Positions 45,119 to 54,428 of a DNA stretch of 58,924 nt are shown piece after piece. Below the pieces are notes generated by a model that saw nothing but the letters and a program-made list of their open reading frames with translations, made no database searches and was not told where the DNA came from. Where the stretch lies: assembly GCF_006483455.1 (NCBI RefSeq), contig NZ_PPPU01000041.1:1-58924 (forward strand), read 5' to 3'. The position numbers were made by a program, and so were the translations under genes. The number at the start of each line of letters is the position of its first letter. Within the stretch, counting starts at the first letter, position 1. This stretch comes from Methylomonas koyamae. Its GTDB lineage: Bacteria > Pseudomonadota > Gammaproteobacteria > Methylococcales > Methylomonadaceae.

Positions 45119-45302
45119 AAGGGAAAATATTGCAGACACTGGCTGAAATGGGGTGGCCGGCAACAAAGGGTCGTTTGAACTCAGTGACGAACGGCCGGTT
45201 CCAGGTATCGTAATTCATGACAGCTTTCCGACGAAGCGGTCCACCTGGCGGTTCTCTTTCCCTTTGGGGCCGATAGGGATCATGATTTACCCGTTCAAAA
45301 TC

Positions 45303-45335
45303 GGTAGCAGCCAAAAAATAAGCTGCTACCTTTTT
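45303..45335 (+). terminator. rho-independent terminator between the MFS and recombinase genes
   Basis: GGTAGCAG (45303-45310) and CTGCTACC (45323-45330) form a perfect 8-bp stem with a 12-nt loop, followed by TTTTT. The loop is A-rich, so in reverse it could also serve the recombinase gene, which ends at 45342. Confidence 0.7.
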
Positions 45336-45341
45336 GAGGGG

Positions 45342-45965
45342 CTATATTTCTGTCTGCTCTGAAATCTCCAGTGCGTCGTCAACTTCTATGCCTAGATAGC
45401 GAACAGTACTTTCGAGCTTTGTATGACCCAGCAATAGCTGAACAGCCCGTAAGTTTTTGGTTCGACGGTAAATCAAAGTCGCTTTTGTCCTGCGCATTGT
45501 ATGGGTTCCGTAAGCAGCCGGATCAAGACCAATCGAGGTCACCCAATGCTCAACTATGCGAGCATATTGCCGCGTCGAAAGGTGTGGCGAATCATGAATC
45601 CGACTTGGAAAAAGGTACTCATCGGATTTCAGTTGCGCTTGGCTTATCCAATTTGCCAATGCGTCCCGGGTTTGTTCGGTTATCTCAAATTGAACCGGTC
45701 TATGCGTTTTCTGCTGCATGATGATTGCGCGTGATGACACTCGACCACCTTGCGCCACATCGCAGACTTTAAGCTTGACCAAATCGCATCCCCGAAGCTT
45801 GCTATCAATGGCAAGATTGAATAACGCTAGTTCACGGATGTTTTTTGCCATCTGCAAACGAATGCGGATGGCCCAGATTTCTTTCAGTTTGAGTGGCGAT
45901 TTTTGACCAATCAGTTTACCTTTGTTCCACGGCATGCGTTGCTTGGTTTGGATTTCTTGGTCCAT
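45342..45965 (-). CDS. short tyrosine recombinase/integrase
   Basis: A 207-residue catalytic-domain-only recombinase. The Arg of DSKLRGCDLVKLK, the THTMRR box (His-x-x-Arg), the LLGHTKLESTVRY His and the nucleophile Tyr in VRYLGIE are all present. The usual SAM-like core-binding domain is absent, as in a group of short ICE/plasmid integrases. It reads away from the big genes to its right and marks one side of the defence-like island; no att site was found. Confidence 0.88.
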   Translation of the reverse strand: MDQEIQTKQRMPWNKGKLIGQKSPLKLKEIWAIRIRLQMAKNIRELALFNLAIDSKLRGCDLVKLKVCDVAQGGRVSSRAIIMQQKTHRPVQFEITEQTRDALANWISQAQLKSDEYLFPSRIHDSPHLSTRQYARIVEHWVTSIGLDPAAYGTHTMRRTKATLIYRRTKNLRAVQLLLGHTKLESTVRYLGIEVDDALEISEQTEI

Positions 45966-46057
45966 GACAGACTCCTAACGATTGTTTGAGGAGAGGCCAT
46001 GAAACCTTGGATTACTTTTACTAGCCGCAGAATAAGGTAAGAACCCGATATAAATTC

Positions 46058-46084
46058 TTAACAGATAACATAATCTGCTATACA
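46058..46084 (+). promoter_or_regulatory. candidate promoter with palindrome ahead of the 1061-residue gene
   Basis: TTAACA (46058-46063) and TATACA (46079-46084) are 15 bp apart. CAGAT-AACATA-ATCTG (46062-46077), a perfect 5-bp inverted repeat, sits between them, about 95 bp upstream of the gene start. This suggests a repressed promoter; hexamer match is only fair. Confidence 0.4.
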
Positions 46085-46180
46085 CTCCATCTCATAGAAA
46101 GATAAATCCGTTCTCCTTTGTGCTGGCAGACATGGAGGGCGATGTGGCCTGTCGGGTCAATCTATGATGGAGAAATGCCA

Positions 46181-49100
46181 ATGTCTCAAAACGCTCAACA
46201 AGGTGGAGCGTCCGTTCTCGCGCGCGGACAAATTCCATCAACCGATCTTGCTTCTTTAATCCAATTTCTGGTGAAAGCCTATCCGCCGGATTTGGCATCC
46301 ACCAAGCCCGTTATTAAATGGCCCGTTTTAACATTCGATCCCGAGAAACGCAGACTGGGTATCAATACTTACGGCATACTGCGGCGATTGGTTGTCCAAA
46401 ATGAATTGCAAGCGCAATTCCGTCAGACAACCAACACGGGATTTCTGCGTGATCTCATCAGTCCACCAAAAGGCTGTTCGTCTAAATTAGGCGGGCGGCT
46501 ATTTGACGACAATATTGCCGGTCTCTCGCAAGGCCTGAGCAAGCTGAAACAACTCATCGAAAATGAAATGAACAGCCTAAATTGTTCAGTGGAGAGTTTG
46601 TGGGTCGATGCGCCCTCTTCCGCCCTAGAAGCGTTGTCGGATTTAGCCCACTGCAAAAGCTTTCTCAACGAATTTCCGGCCCAGGTGGTTGCTATGGAGT
46701 TTGCCCAAGCCACTCGCCAAAAAGCTGTACGTGAAAAAGATATTGCCCGCGTTTTATCCGCTCAAGAAGCGATTCAAGCGGAAGATTGGCTGGAAAGAAT
46801 GACGGATAGTATTTCAAATGCGCAATCTCATAGGGATGATGAATTTAATGACGTTCAGCGCAGAAGGTTAGTCGAAACCTTACGTAACGACTTTGATAAA
46901 GAGGACAGCCAAGTCACTCGATTCTTGAATTTTCTTGAAGACGAAGCCCTATCACGCGTGCGTTTGCGTGTGAGTTTCGCCATTATGGATAGCTTGGCTG
47001 CGCAAAAATCAACATCCGAAAAGGAATCAGATCGACGCTTCATTAATTATATTCGCCGCGTTAATCTACTTTTTCAATATTACGGTGCCCCCGAGTCTGA
47101 TCATTCATTACATTTTGATTTAACGCGCGAATTTGGTTTTGGTGCAGAGTTCTCGATCTCACAGGAACTTGCCAAAGCTATGTTCTACAACTGCCTTCCG
47201 GTATGGGCGGAATGGAATACTCAGTTATTCGAGTCGCGAGGCGTTGACCCCGAATCTAAAGGCGTTTCAGTGGTTCGCGAAGTCAGTTATCGCTTTCGGG
47301 TTAATGGCAAAGATCCTCTTAATGGAATGGAACCGGCTTTTAATGCCCGACTTAACCGGATTCAAGATATTTTGCTGAATGAGACGGACAACGAATTACC
47401 GCAATTTCTATTGCGAAGACACATTAGTGAAGTGGTGTTTTTATGGTTAGTGTTAAATCCTGCCATTCAAGATGCTGATTTACTCGCCGAGGCAGCACGG
47501 CTAGCGGCTCGTTTGAAGGATCAAGGCAAAAATGCAATATCCGTGTTGTTGGACGAGTTAAATTCTTGGAGTGATGCTGTTAAAGAACTCAGTCAAACCT
47601 TGGTCAGTATTTTAAGTACCCAGTCTCGCAATGTCGTTTCGCACGCTCAGCGATCAGTAGATGATTTGTATCTGGTGGTGCAACAAGGTGTCGTGGACTG
47701 GTCATCGATAGACCGCTCCAAAGGCCGAGTGCGCGACCCACTCATCAAGCCGGGTTCAGGCCAATTCGAAAACATAGAATGGCTCAACCATATTAAAATT
47801 GCACGTAATCCGAATGATGTTATTTCCCCCTTGTTTTCCATTCGCGTTCGAACGACCTTGCAGGAACGAACGCTTACGGTAAGCGATAGCGACAGTCTTA
47901 AAATTCAAATCCGTCGGGAATTGCCGGAGCAATTGCTGAATATCGTTTGGAGACCGATTCGGGTTGATGAAAAGCAGCCCCCTATCAAACCGGTACCCAG
48001 AGTATCCATTGATAAAGCATGGAGCATGTCCTCAGGCATCGATATCTGGTATGACCCCGAGCGTTTGAAATTTCGTAACAGATCAAATTTATCGGAAGAA
48101 GATCAACGCCAATACCGCGCAGCTGCCGCCACGGCCATGACCGTATTGATTTACACGGTGCTGCAAGTCATCAGCGAAAAGTTGGTTGCCCTGACAGAAA
48201 AGCCGTTTCCCGCTTTTATGGTACGTTTTCAAGAGCAAGGCAAAAATGCCGCCAAGGACGAAGGCGATCATTGGGTTTACGCAATCTCACAAGCCGTCGA
48301 ATCGGCTTTGATGCGTGATATACCGGTACGCATGCAAGGTTTAGTCGTCGATAAAAGTAAAACCAACGACAGAAAAGACCCTGCTTATTATAAAGTCAGC
48401 GGCGCGGCCTATGCTTTGTCAGCCGCGTTCCCTGTTATCCTAGAGACAGATCAACCTTCCACCATCAATAAAGTTGCCACGATCGTTTATACGACCAGGC
48501 CATGCGATTACCATCCCGGTGTTCATGACACCGATGGATTCATATTTCAAGCAAAGACCTATCTAGCCGAATGGATTAATCAACCGAAAACCGGTTACCG
48601 AATGGCTTTTGACCGCATGCAAAACCATGTCGTGGAAAACCAAAAGGAATTCAAAAGTCCTAAGCCCATCGTCGAAGAAGTGTCACGGCTACAAGGTTTG
48701 GGTTACGAACACATTATTTTGATCTCGAATCACTTCGGTAATCGCAGGCTGAACCGGACCGCGCAACGCCATTCTCCGCATACCCAGACCGTTTTTTTAG
48801 ATGAAGTGGCGACCAAATTTCCACATGTCAGTCTTTATATGTTGCGCAGAGACGTATTCCCCGCCATGCGTTTGCATACCCGAACCAAAGCCGAATCCGC
48901 ATTTGAAGCAGTACAAATTTCCGATCATGACGAATTTGGTTTGATTCCAGAAAATGCCGTGCAAAAAAAGCTCACCCCTATTTATACCTTTGCGACCTTA
49001 GCCATCGTCGGTGGCGATGATGCCGCGCGGCCACAATCGGGATTCTGCACCTATTTTTGGGATGAAGATTACCAAGTTAAAAGCAGCGAATGGCGTGAAC

Positions 49101-49366
49101 GTGTGCGTTCCAACCTGATGAATTCAACGTTAGGGATACGCCCAAGCTTATTAAACATGCTCCGGGGTTTGCATTTTCTGGAAGCGGAAAAACAACCGGA
49201 CGGTGGCGTTTTTAAACCTGTATTGGACCCTTTCGGTTGGGTGAAACCCTCAACCAACGAAGCGGCCGGCGAAATCGAAGTTCTCTCTAGCCGGCGCAAA
49301 GGTAATGTGTTGTTATCACTACCGGCTTTGCTCTCCCATGTAACAGAATGCATTCATAGCCGGTAA
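46181..49366 (+). CDS. very large protein of unknown family, first gene of the candidate system
   Basis: The ATG at 46181 (MSQNAQQGG) has GGAG 8 nt upstream and gives 1061 residues; an ATG 6 nt earlier is also possible. No membrane segment or signal peptide. The N-terminal half is helical and charged. The last third has strands and helices that alternate (VATIVYTTRPCDYH, DGFIFQAKTY, a long helix, HIILISNHFG, SLYMLRRD), which could be a Rossmann- or RNase-H-like fold, but I cannot name a domain. The helicase-like gene starts 5 bp after its stop, so the two are co-expressed. Confidence 0.75.
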   Translation: MSQNAQQGGASVLARGQIPSTDLASLIQFLVKAYPPDLASTKPVIKWPVLTFDPEKRRLGINTYGILRRLVVQNELQAQFRQTTNTGFLRDLISPPKGCSSKLGGRLFDDNIAGLSQGLSKLKQLIENEMNSLNCSVESLWVDAPSSALEALSDLAHCKSFLNEFPAQVVAMEFAQATRQKAVREKDIARVLSAQEAIQAEDWLERMTDSISNAQSHRDDEFNDVQRRRLVETLRNDFDKEDSQVTRFLNFLEDEALSRVRLRVSFAIMDSLAAQKSTSEKESDRRFINYIRRVNLLFQYYGAPESDHSLHFDLTREFGFGAEFSISQELAKAMFYNCLPVWAEWNTQLFESRGVDPESKGVSVVREVSYRFRVNGKDPLNGMEPAFNARLNRIQDILLNETDNELPQFLLRRHISEVVFLWLVLNPAIQDADLLAEAARLAARLKDQGKNAISVLLDELNSWSDAVKELSQTLVSILSTQSRNVVSHAQRSVDDLYLVVQQGVVDWSSIDRSKGRVRDPLIKPGSGQFENIEWLNHIKIARNPNDVISPLFSIRVRTTLQERTLTVSDSDSLKIQIRRELPEQLLNIVWRPIRVDEKQPPIKPVPRVSIDKAWSMSSGIDIWYDPERLKFRNRSNLSEEDQRQYRAAAATAMTVLIYTVLQVISEKLVALTEKPFPAFMVRFQEQGKNAAKDEGDHWVYAISQAVESALMRDIPVRMQGLVVDKSKTNDRKDPAYYKVSGAAYALSAAFPVILETDQPSTINKVATIVYTTRPCDYHPGVHDTDGFIFQAKTYLAEWINQPKTGYRMAFDRMQNHVVENQKEFKSPKPIVEEVSRLQGLGYEHIILISNHFGNRRLNRTAQRHSPHTQTVFLDEVATKFPHVSLYMLRRDVFPAMRLHTRTKAESAFEAVQISDHDEFGLIPENAVQKKLTPIYTFATLAIVGGDDAARPQSGFCTYFWDEDYQVKSSEWRERVRSNLMNSTLGIRPSLLNMLRGLHFLEAEKQPDGGVFKPVLDPFGWVKPSTNEAAGEIEVLSSRRKGNVLLSLPALLSHVTECIHSR

Positions 49367-49371
49367 TTATC

Positions 49372-52300
49372 GTGCTTGAGCCTAATCAGCGCTATTCGCT
49401 TTGGGGACAAGCGTTCGAAATTGCGGTAAAACGCGGTGTTCTGACCGCCTTGTTGGCTAGCCCGATAGCCGATCTGGATAAGCTTGATTTGAAAGCTTGG
49501 AAGGAAAACGATGCTGCCGATGTGTACGAAGCTTTAGCGACTGCTCTTCAAGAAGTGGACCCTAATCTGCGAAACAGGACTCGGGAAACCGCTCGGCACC
49601 TCTTTGAGCTGGGCATGGGGCTGGGTCAAACTGCCATGCGCGAATATCTGAGCCGATTAAAGTACGATCCTGAAGATTACCGCGTCAAAGCTATTTGGTG
49701 TCCTTTACAGTTACCTCGATTGGCGCAAGAAGATCATTTTGACACAGAAACAGAAGCTACATTGCAGGACTTTGCTTCTGCTTTTGCACAAGAGCGGCGG
49801 ATCGAGTCAAGCCTTGCAAATAAGGGGTTTCCGGCTAGAGCGGACTTTTTACTCTGGCTCGATGGAAGTGATGAATTAATCGATAGAGAGTTTTTATGTT
49901 TGGAATTCTCGTTGAACGGTTTACCGGAAACCGCTGATTATCGGGAGCCTACGGCTCACTTGGACGAACTTCGCCGCTTTGCCTGGTTCATGGATACGCG
50001 TAGCGTCTTTTCCCGCGTTTGCGCCGAAGTATCCAACGAAAAATTTGCGCTATCACCGGCTATCAAGCATTACTTACCGGCCTTTACCAGCCGTGATAAG
50101 CCTTTATATAAACTTTGCCAAGCCGCTTCCTACGTTCACACCTCAATGCGATGGCTGGCGAGCAAGGGCTTCGATGACAAGCCTTGCAACGCGAGGGCGT
50201 TTTCGATCACGCAAAATGGATTTGAAAGTCTGTGTGCCCGGTTTTTTACCAAACCAATCCTCGATCCGCGCACATGCTTGCTTGAGGAATTGGGGCGGGC
50301 CTACCGTAACACTGAAAAGTTGCCGGAATGTGATGAAGAGGCCTTGAACGATTATATTCGTTACGCGTTCAATACGATCCGCAAAGCCATGCCTCAGGCG
50401 ATCAGTAAGCAGTTTATTGAATTGCGCGAAGTACAGCATTTAGGAAAAAACTTGGCTTTTGACTTCACCGAAGAGGTTGAAGGATTTTTGAATCCTATGG
50501 CAACCCTATCATGGCATGATGCCTTGTCGTTGGTCGATTCCGACACCGCCATCGCCGATTTTCTAAAAACCGATCCTAAATTAGCAATTTCAAACGCCTT
50601 AGCTGAAAGAGGGGCAGAAAACCAATCCGTGCCTTTGCGGAATTTACATGCCGCCGCCGTTGTCGCGGGCATGCGGGCATCGGTATTGGGACGCATAACG
50701 GTTTTAGGCCTAGAAGGTAATCCAGGTATCGGCAAGACCACAGCGGTCGTCAGTTACCTGAAAGAATCCGACGCTGGTTTTTTGTTTTTGTATGTCAGCC
50801 CGCGCGTGATTATCAATGATGATGTCACTGGAAATCTGGCTAGGGATAAAAACACCCAAAAACCTACCGGCATTCTGACGGTCACCACCAACTCGAAATT
50901 GATCGGTGCTGCCAAAGCTTGGCATGAAAACCAGGGCGAAGACGCGCAACGCCGGGTAGATAGCGCCGTTGTTGTTGATGGTGTTGAAGACCTAAACCGC
51001 CCTGACCGCAGTACGTTGTTTCTTTCTCCCGAACAGAAAGAGGCACTGGAATTGACGCATATCGGTGCTAGTCATCGTAAGCGATCATTGACTGAACGTG
51101 TCGATGAAATGGACGATGTCAAACGGCCTGGCGTATTGAAAGTGCTATCTCATGCGACTCGTGAGCTGTTAGACAAAAATCCTCATGTCAACCAAGTTGT
51201 ACTGACGGCCGCGATTCAAGGATACCGAGAACTAGGCGGCGATAAAAGCACCTTGTCGGCGTTGGAAAATCTCTTTAAAGACCGGGTGAATACCCGCACT
51301 GGCAAACAACAACGAAGTCTGTTTGCGCAACGGATTCCAACTATTGTAGTAATGGTCGATGAATTGACCGGTGACGGCGCCGGAGCGCCGTTTATTCATG
51401 CTGTCTTCAAATGGCTGGATAGTCAATTCGTTCAGCCCTTCGCCGACTCTCCCCTATTCAAGGTTATTTTGATCGTATCCGATGCCTCATTAGGTAACGA
51501 AATCGTCCTCGACCGCTACCTGAATAGTGGTTCACGCACGCCGGATAAAGTGTTGGTATCCCAAAGCGCTGGAAAACGTCCCTTTCGCCTGGCGGCGACA
51601 CCGGTTCTAATTGGAAGTAAACGGATACCCGTTCTCCATATCATGACCAATAGCTATCCAGCCGCCAAATTGACTGTTGACTATCGAGTGAGACTAGACT
51701 TGATTAAACCCGGCGAGTTTGCCGACGGCAAAACGCAAACCGTTCGCCAAGCCATCGCCGAGCAACAAGGGGAAGCGATTATTGCCAATGTCGTCCAGGA
51801 AATCAGGCGAGCACTCAATGCAGGAGGCGACCAAATCATCTTTTTTGCACAAGACAAAGCCTTTTTGCGAGCGGTCCAAACCGCATTAACCCATCCTGAT
51901 GACGACGAAGCTTTGGTGGACGATTCGCAAGTGGCTATTTTGGATTCCAGCGTTACGCCCACCAAACGCAAGGATCTGATAGAGGATAACCGACGGGATA
52001 CCGTGAAAGTCTTCTTGATGACATCGAGCGGAGCCCGTGGTGTTTCTTTTCCGAAAACCGACTGGATCATCGCTTTGATACCTCGGTTCGGTATTGAAGC
52101 GGCGCTAATGGAAGTTGCTCAATTGATTTATCGTGGTCGTGGCAAGAATTATACGACTGATGAAGGGGTGCTCAGAGATGACGGCGACTGGAAGAATCGT
52201 AGACTAGTGATGTTGCTCCAGGATTTTATGCCCCAGGAAGACAAACCGGAGCCACGCCAATGGCTGCGTCAAGTCAGTGATTTATTGACCTACTTGGTCA

Positions 52301-53241
52301 TGTTGAGGTCAACGATATACACCCGTATTGTTGGCGATGCGGGACTGGACAAACAAAATCTGGCCTTGGTGCCGGTGGGTGGCATTGGCAGCGCAGAAAT
52401 GTTGTCTTTGATGAGCACACATATTAGGGAGTTTCTGCAGGAAGCCGATGTGATTCTGCGAGATCAAGCCACCAATCAACAAAAGCGTGGACTCATCGTA
52501 AGCGCCCAGCAAAATATCCATCGTCTGTTTTCGAAATTTTCCCTGGAGGGAACCGCTCAATTCAAAGATTTTAAAAGTGTTGCACGGTTGGAAGATATTC
52601 AGACCTTTTCCCGGCGAGCCAGTGCCGATAACGCCCCTCTGTTAGTCTCGCCAAACGATGATCGAGACTGCCTATTGCCCGACCATATTTATTGCATTGG
52701 CCCATTCTGGTTGGAGCGATGGGACAAAGTAGACAAACAGGAACGGCTCAGCGTGGAAGGCTGGTCGACCGATGTCGACCATTACATATCCAATTTGTTT
52801 GGCGCATTGAAACACATCTTTGCCGATGAATCGTTGCCGTTCAAATTGCGGAAACCCGCCGAGGAACTTTACCGGATTTTGGCGCGAGAAAAACAAGGCG
52901 CGACACGGGAGTTTTCAACCGTTAAGGCTTTGAAATCACCTTTCTCTTGGTTAGTCGTGCCTTTGGATTATGCGAGGTTTTGGAAAAAAGATGCCAATGG
53001 TCGATTGCCATCTTTAGGAACAGATGAAGTGACTTGGCGAGATTCGTTAGCCGCATGCATCCCCTCTTCCTCCGCTGAAATTCTTCCGGTCATTCCACGC
53101 TACGCTGACATTCCCTATGCGGCGGTCATTGGTGAACAAGACCCAGCCCGATTGGATTTGATATTCGATGATCGATACTTGGCGGCATCGAATGAGCTCA
53201 ATTTACTCAATACGATCTTGTTGGCGGATTTGCACGAATAA
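49372..53241 (+). CDS. large SF2-like helicase/ATPase with a nuclease-like N-terminal motif
   Basis: A 1289-residue protein starting at GTG. Walker A is G449NPGIGKTT457 and Walker B VVMVDE (Asp663-Glu664). Motif V/VI-like segments are TSSGARGVSFP (884-894) and AQLIYRGRGK (Gln917, Arg921, Arg923), together an SF2-type core with a long insert between Walker A and B. The first 440 residues are unknown, but RADFLLWL (Asp158) followed by LEFSLNG (Glu178, Ser180) looks like the PD-(D/E)xK core with Ser where Lys is expected. It is likely a DNA- or RNA-translocating partner of the 1061-residue protein. Confidence 0.75.
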   Translation: MLEPNQRYSLWGQAFEIAVKRGVLTALLASPIADLDKLDLKAWKENDAADVYEALATALQEVDPNLRNRTRETARHLFELGMGLGQTAMREYLSRLKYDPEDYRVKAIWCPLQLPRLAQEDHFDTETEATLQDFASAFAQERRIESSLANKGFPARADFLLWLDGSDELIDREFLCLEFSLNGLPETADYREPTAHLDELRRFAWFMDTRSVFSRVCAEVSNEKFALSPAIKHYLPAFTSRDKPLYKLCQAASYVHTSMRWLASKGFDDKPCNARAFSITQNGFESLCARFFTKPILDPRTCLLEELGRAYRNTEKLPECDEEALNDYIRYAFNTIRKAMPQAISKQFIELREVQHLGKNLAFDFTEEVEGFLNPMATLSWHDALSLVDSDTAIADFLKTDPKLAISNALAERGAENQSVPLRNLHAAAVVAGMRASVLGRITVLGLEGNPGIGKTTAVVSYLKESDAGFLFLYVSPRVIINDDVTGNLARDKNTQKPTGILTVTTNSKLIGAAKAWHENQGEDAQRRVDSAVVVDGVEDLNRPDRSTLFLSPEQKEALELTHIGASHRKRSLTERVDEMDDVKRPGVLKVLSHATRELLDKNPHVNQVVLTAAIQGYRELGGDKSTLSALENLFKDRVNTRTGKQQRSLFAQRIPTIVVMVDELTGDGAGAPFIHAVFKWLDSQFVQPFADSPLFKVILIVSDASLGNEIVLDRYLNSGSRTPDKVLVSQSAGKRPFRLAATPVLIGSKRIPVLHIMTNSYPAAKLTVDYRVRLDLIKPGEFADGKTQTVRQAIAEQQGEAIIANVVQEIRRALNAGGDQIIFFAQDKAFLRAVQTALTHPDDDEALVDDSQVAILDSSVTPTKRKDLIEDNRRDTVKVFLMTSSGARGVSFPKTDWIIALIPRFGIEAALMEVAQLIYRGRGKNYTTDEGVLRDDGDWKNRRLVMLLQDFMPQEDKPEPRQWLRQVSDLLTYLVMLRSTIYTRIVGDAGLDKQNLALVPVGGIGSAEMLSLMSTHIREFLQEADVILRDQATNQQKRGLIVSAQQNIHRLFSKFSLEGTAQFKDFKSVARLEDIQTFSRRASADNAPLLVSPNDDRDCLLPDHIYCIGPFWLERWDKVDKQERLSVEGWSTDVDHYISNLFGALKHIFADESLPFKLRKPAEELYRILAREKQGATREFSTVKALKSPFSWLVVPLDYARFWKKDANGRLPSLGTDEVTWRDSLAACIPSSSAEILPVIPRYADIPYAAVIGEQDPARLDLIFDDRYLAASNELNLLNTILLADLHE

Positions 53242-53256
53242 CTTATTTAACGAACG

Positions 53257-53664
53257 GTGTTCATTATGAAACCAGGGCTTTTTGTTGTCATCACTGAGTT
53301 ATCGGATAGCGGTATTGCAAAAAACAAAGATGTCGTATGGCAGCATGCGCTAACTCATGACGGTAAGAAAATCACTTTCTGGGGTTCAATTGAGTCAATG
53401 AGGAATATCAAAACCATAGAAAATCAAGACTTGCCTGTCATCGTGGAAATCTTCACGCCCAAGGAGAATTTTGACTTAAAACGTAACTATGGCACCGATA
53501 TATCGGTCGATGAAGCATGCGGTATCGTCGTTCAGCCACTTGCCGCCAAGTATGTCAGATGGTTGCTAACCCCCGAAAACATCAACAATCTTCAGCAATC
53601 CCTTGATCAAATATCAGTCACTCTCAATTTAAACGCTATTCCAGATGTTCAATCTACTTTATGA
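53257..53664 (+). CDS. small protein of unknown function, third gene of the candidate system
   Basis: 135 residues from GTG 53257 (126 or so from the ATG at 53266: MKPGLFVVITEL). Strand-rich centre (KKITFWGSIESMRNIKTIE, LPVIVEIFTPKENF) may be a small beta-barrel such as an OB fold; the match is by feel only. It follows the helicase-like gene by 15 bp. A nucleic-acid-binding or effector-control role is a guess. Confidence 0.55.
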   Translation: MFIMKPGLFVVITELSDSGIAKNKDVVWQHALTHDGKKITFWGSIESMRNIKTIENQDLPVIVEIFTPKENFDLKRNYGTDISVDEACGIVVQPLAAKYVRWLLTPENINNLQQSLDQISVTLNLNAIPDVQSTL

Positions 53665-53697
53665 TTACACGTGAACCACCTTGCTGAAGTAACACAC

Positions 53698-54036
53698 ATG
53701 GCCACAGAAGCTTTTACCGTTAGAACCGAATCAGACATCGTGCATCAACTTGATAGCATGGCAGGGGCGTTAGATCGCTCGCGCAATTATTTGGTCAACC
53801 AAGCTTTGCGCGAATATCTAAAAACCCATGCACGGCAAATGGAAAAAATCAGCCAAGGCATAGCCGCCGCTGACCGTGGCGAAGTCATCGAGCATGACGA
53901 AGTGATAAAGGAAATGGAAGCCATTGCACAACCTGCAACCGGCGATGATTTCTTTAACTGTGCCGGCATTTGGGAAGATAGAGACATTGACCAAACGTCC
54001 ATTCGTGCAAAAGCCTGGCCGGATCGGCGCGGATGA
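53698..54036 (+). CDS. vapB: VapB-like antitoxin (ribbon-helix-helix)
   Basis: The ATG at 53698 gives 112 residues: RHH DNA-binding strand and helices (AFTVRTESDIVHQLDSMAG, RSRNYLVNQALREYL) and a toxin-binding tail (FFNCAGIWEDRDID, AKAWPDRRG) typical of VapB proteins. A GTG 27 nt earlier is less likely. The stop overlaps the toxin start by 4 bp. Confidence 0.82.
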   Translation: MATEAFTVRTESDIVHQLDSMAGALDRSRNYLVNQALREYLKTHARQMEKISQGIAAADRGEVIEHDEVIKEMEAIAQPATGDDFFNCAGIWEDRDIDQTSIRAKAWPDRRG

Positions 54037-54404
54037 TTTTGTGTGACACCAATATCCTGATTGAATTTTACAAAGGCAATCCGGAGATCATCCAAACTCT
54101 CAGAACCATAGGACCGGCTAATATCGCGGTCAGTGTCATCACCAAGGCCGAACTGTTTTACGGCGCTAGAGACAAACAAGAACTGGCCAAAATCGAACGC
54201 CATTTAGGGCTTTGCCATTGCTATGGCTTGAATCCGGCCACTTCCAGCTTGTTTATCGACTTGATGCGGCGCTATTCGCTCAGCCATAAAGCCTCGGTCC
54301 CCGATATTTTGATTGCAGCGACCGCGCTTAGCCATGATGTGACGCTGTACACCCTGAATACCAAGGATTTCAAATTCATTCCGGACTTGAATTTGTACCT
54401 CTAA
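54033..54404 (+). CDS. vapC: VapC PIN-domain toxin
   Basis: A 123-residue PIN RNase: Asp5 (MILCDTNILIEF), Glu in VITKAELFYGA, Asp in KASVPDILIAATAL and a final Asp in NTKDFKF. All four acidic positions are there. It is coupled to vapB by ATGA overlap and followed by the type III R-M genes 24 bp later. Such modules are common in defence islands and may stabilise them. Confidence 0.88.
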   Translation: MILCDTNILIEFYKGNPEIIQTLRTIGPANIAVSVITKAELFYGARDKQELAKIERHLGLCHCYGLNPATSSLFIDLMRRYSLSHKASVPDILIAATALSHDVTLYTLNTKDFKFIPDLNLYL

Positions 54405-54428
54405 CGGACTCTACGAAAGGAACCTACC

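Noticed and set aside
45108-45314. 68-codon minus-strand frame after the MFS gene
   Set aside because: It overlaps the MFS gene end and the terminator stem, and has no recognisable product.
46181-49366. Assignment of the 1061-residue protein to a pPIWI_RE or Argonaute family
   Set aside because: No PIWI catalytic tetrad or MID-like motif could be placed by eye; kept only as a fold possibility.
49372-53241. Assignment of the 1289-residue protein to BREX, DISARM or Druantia helicases
   Set aside because: Lengths, partner genes and helicase motif context do not match those systems as I know them.
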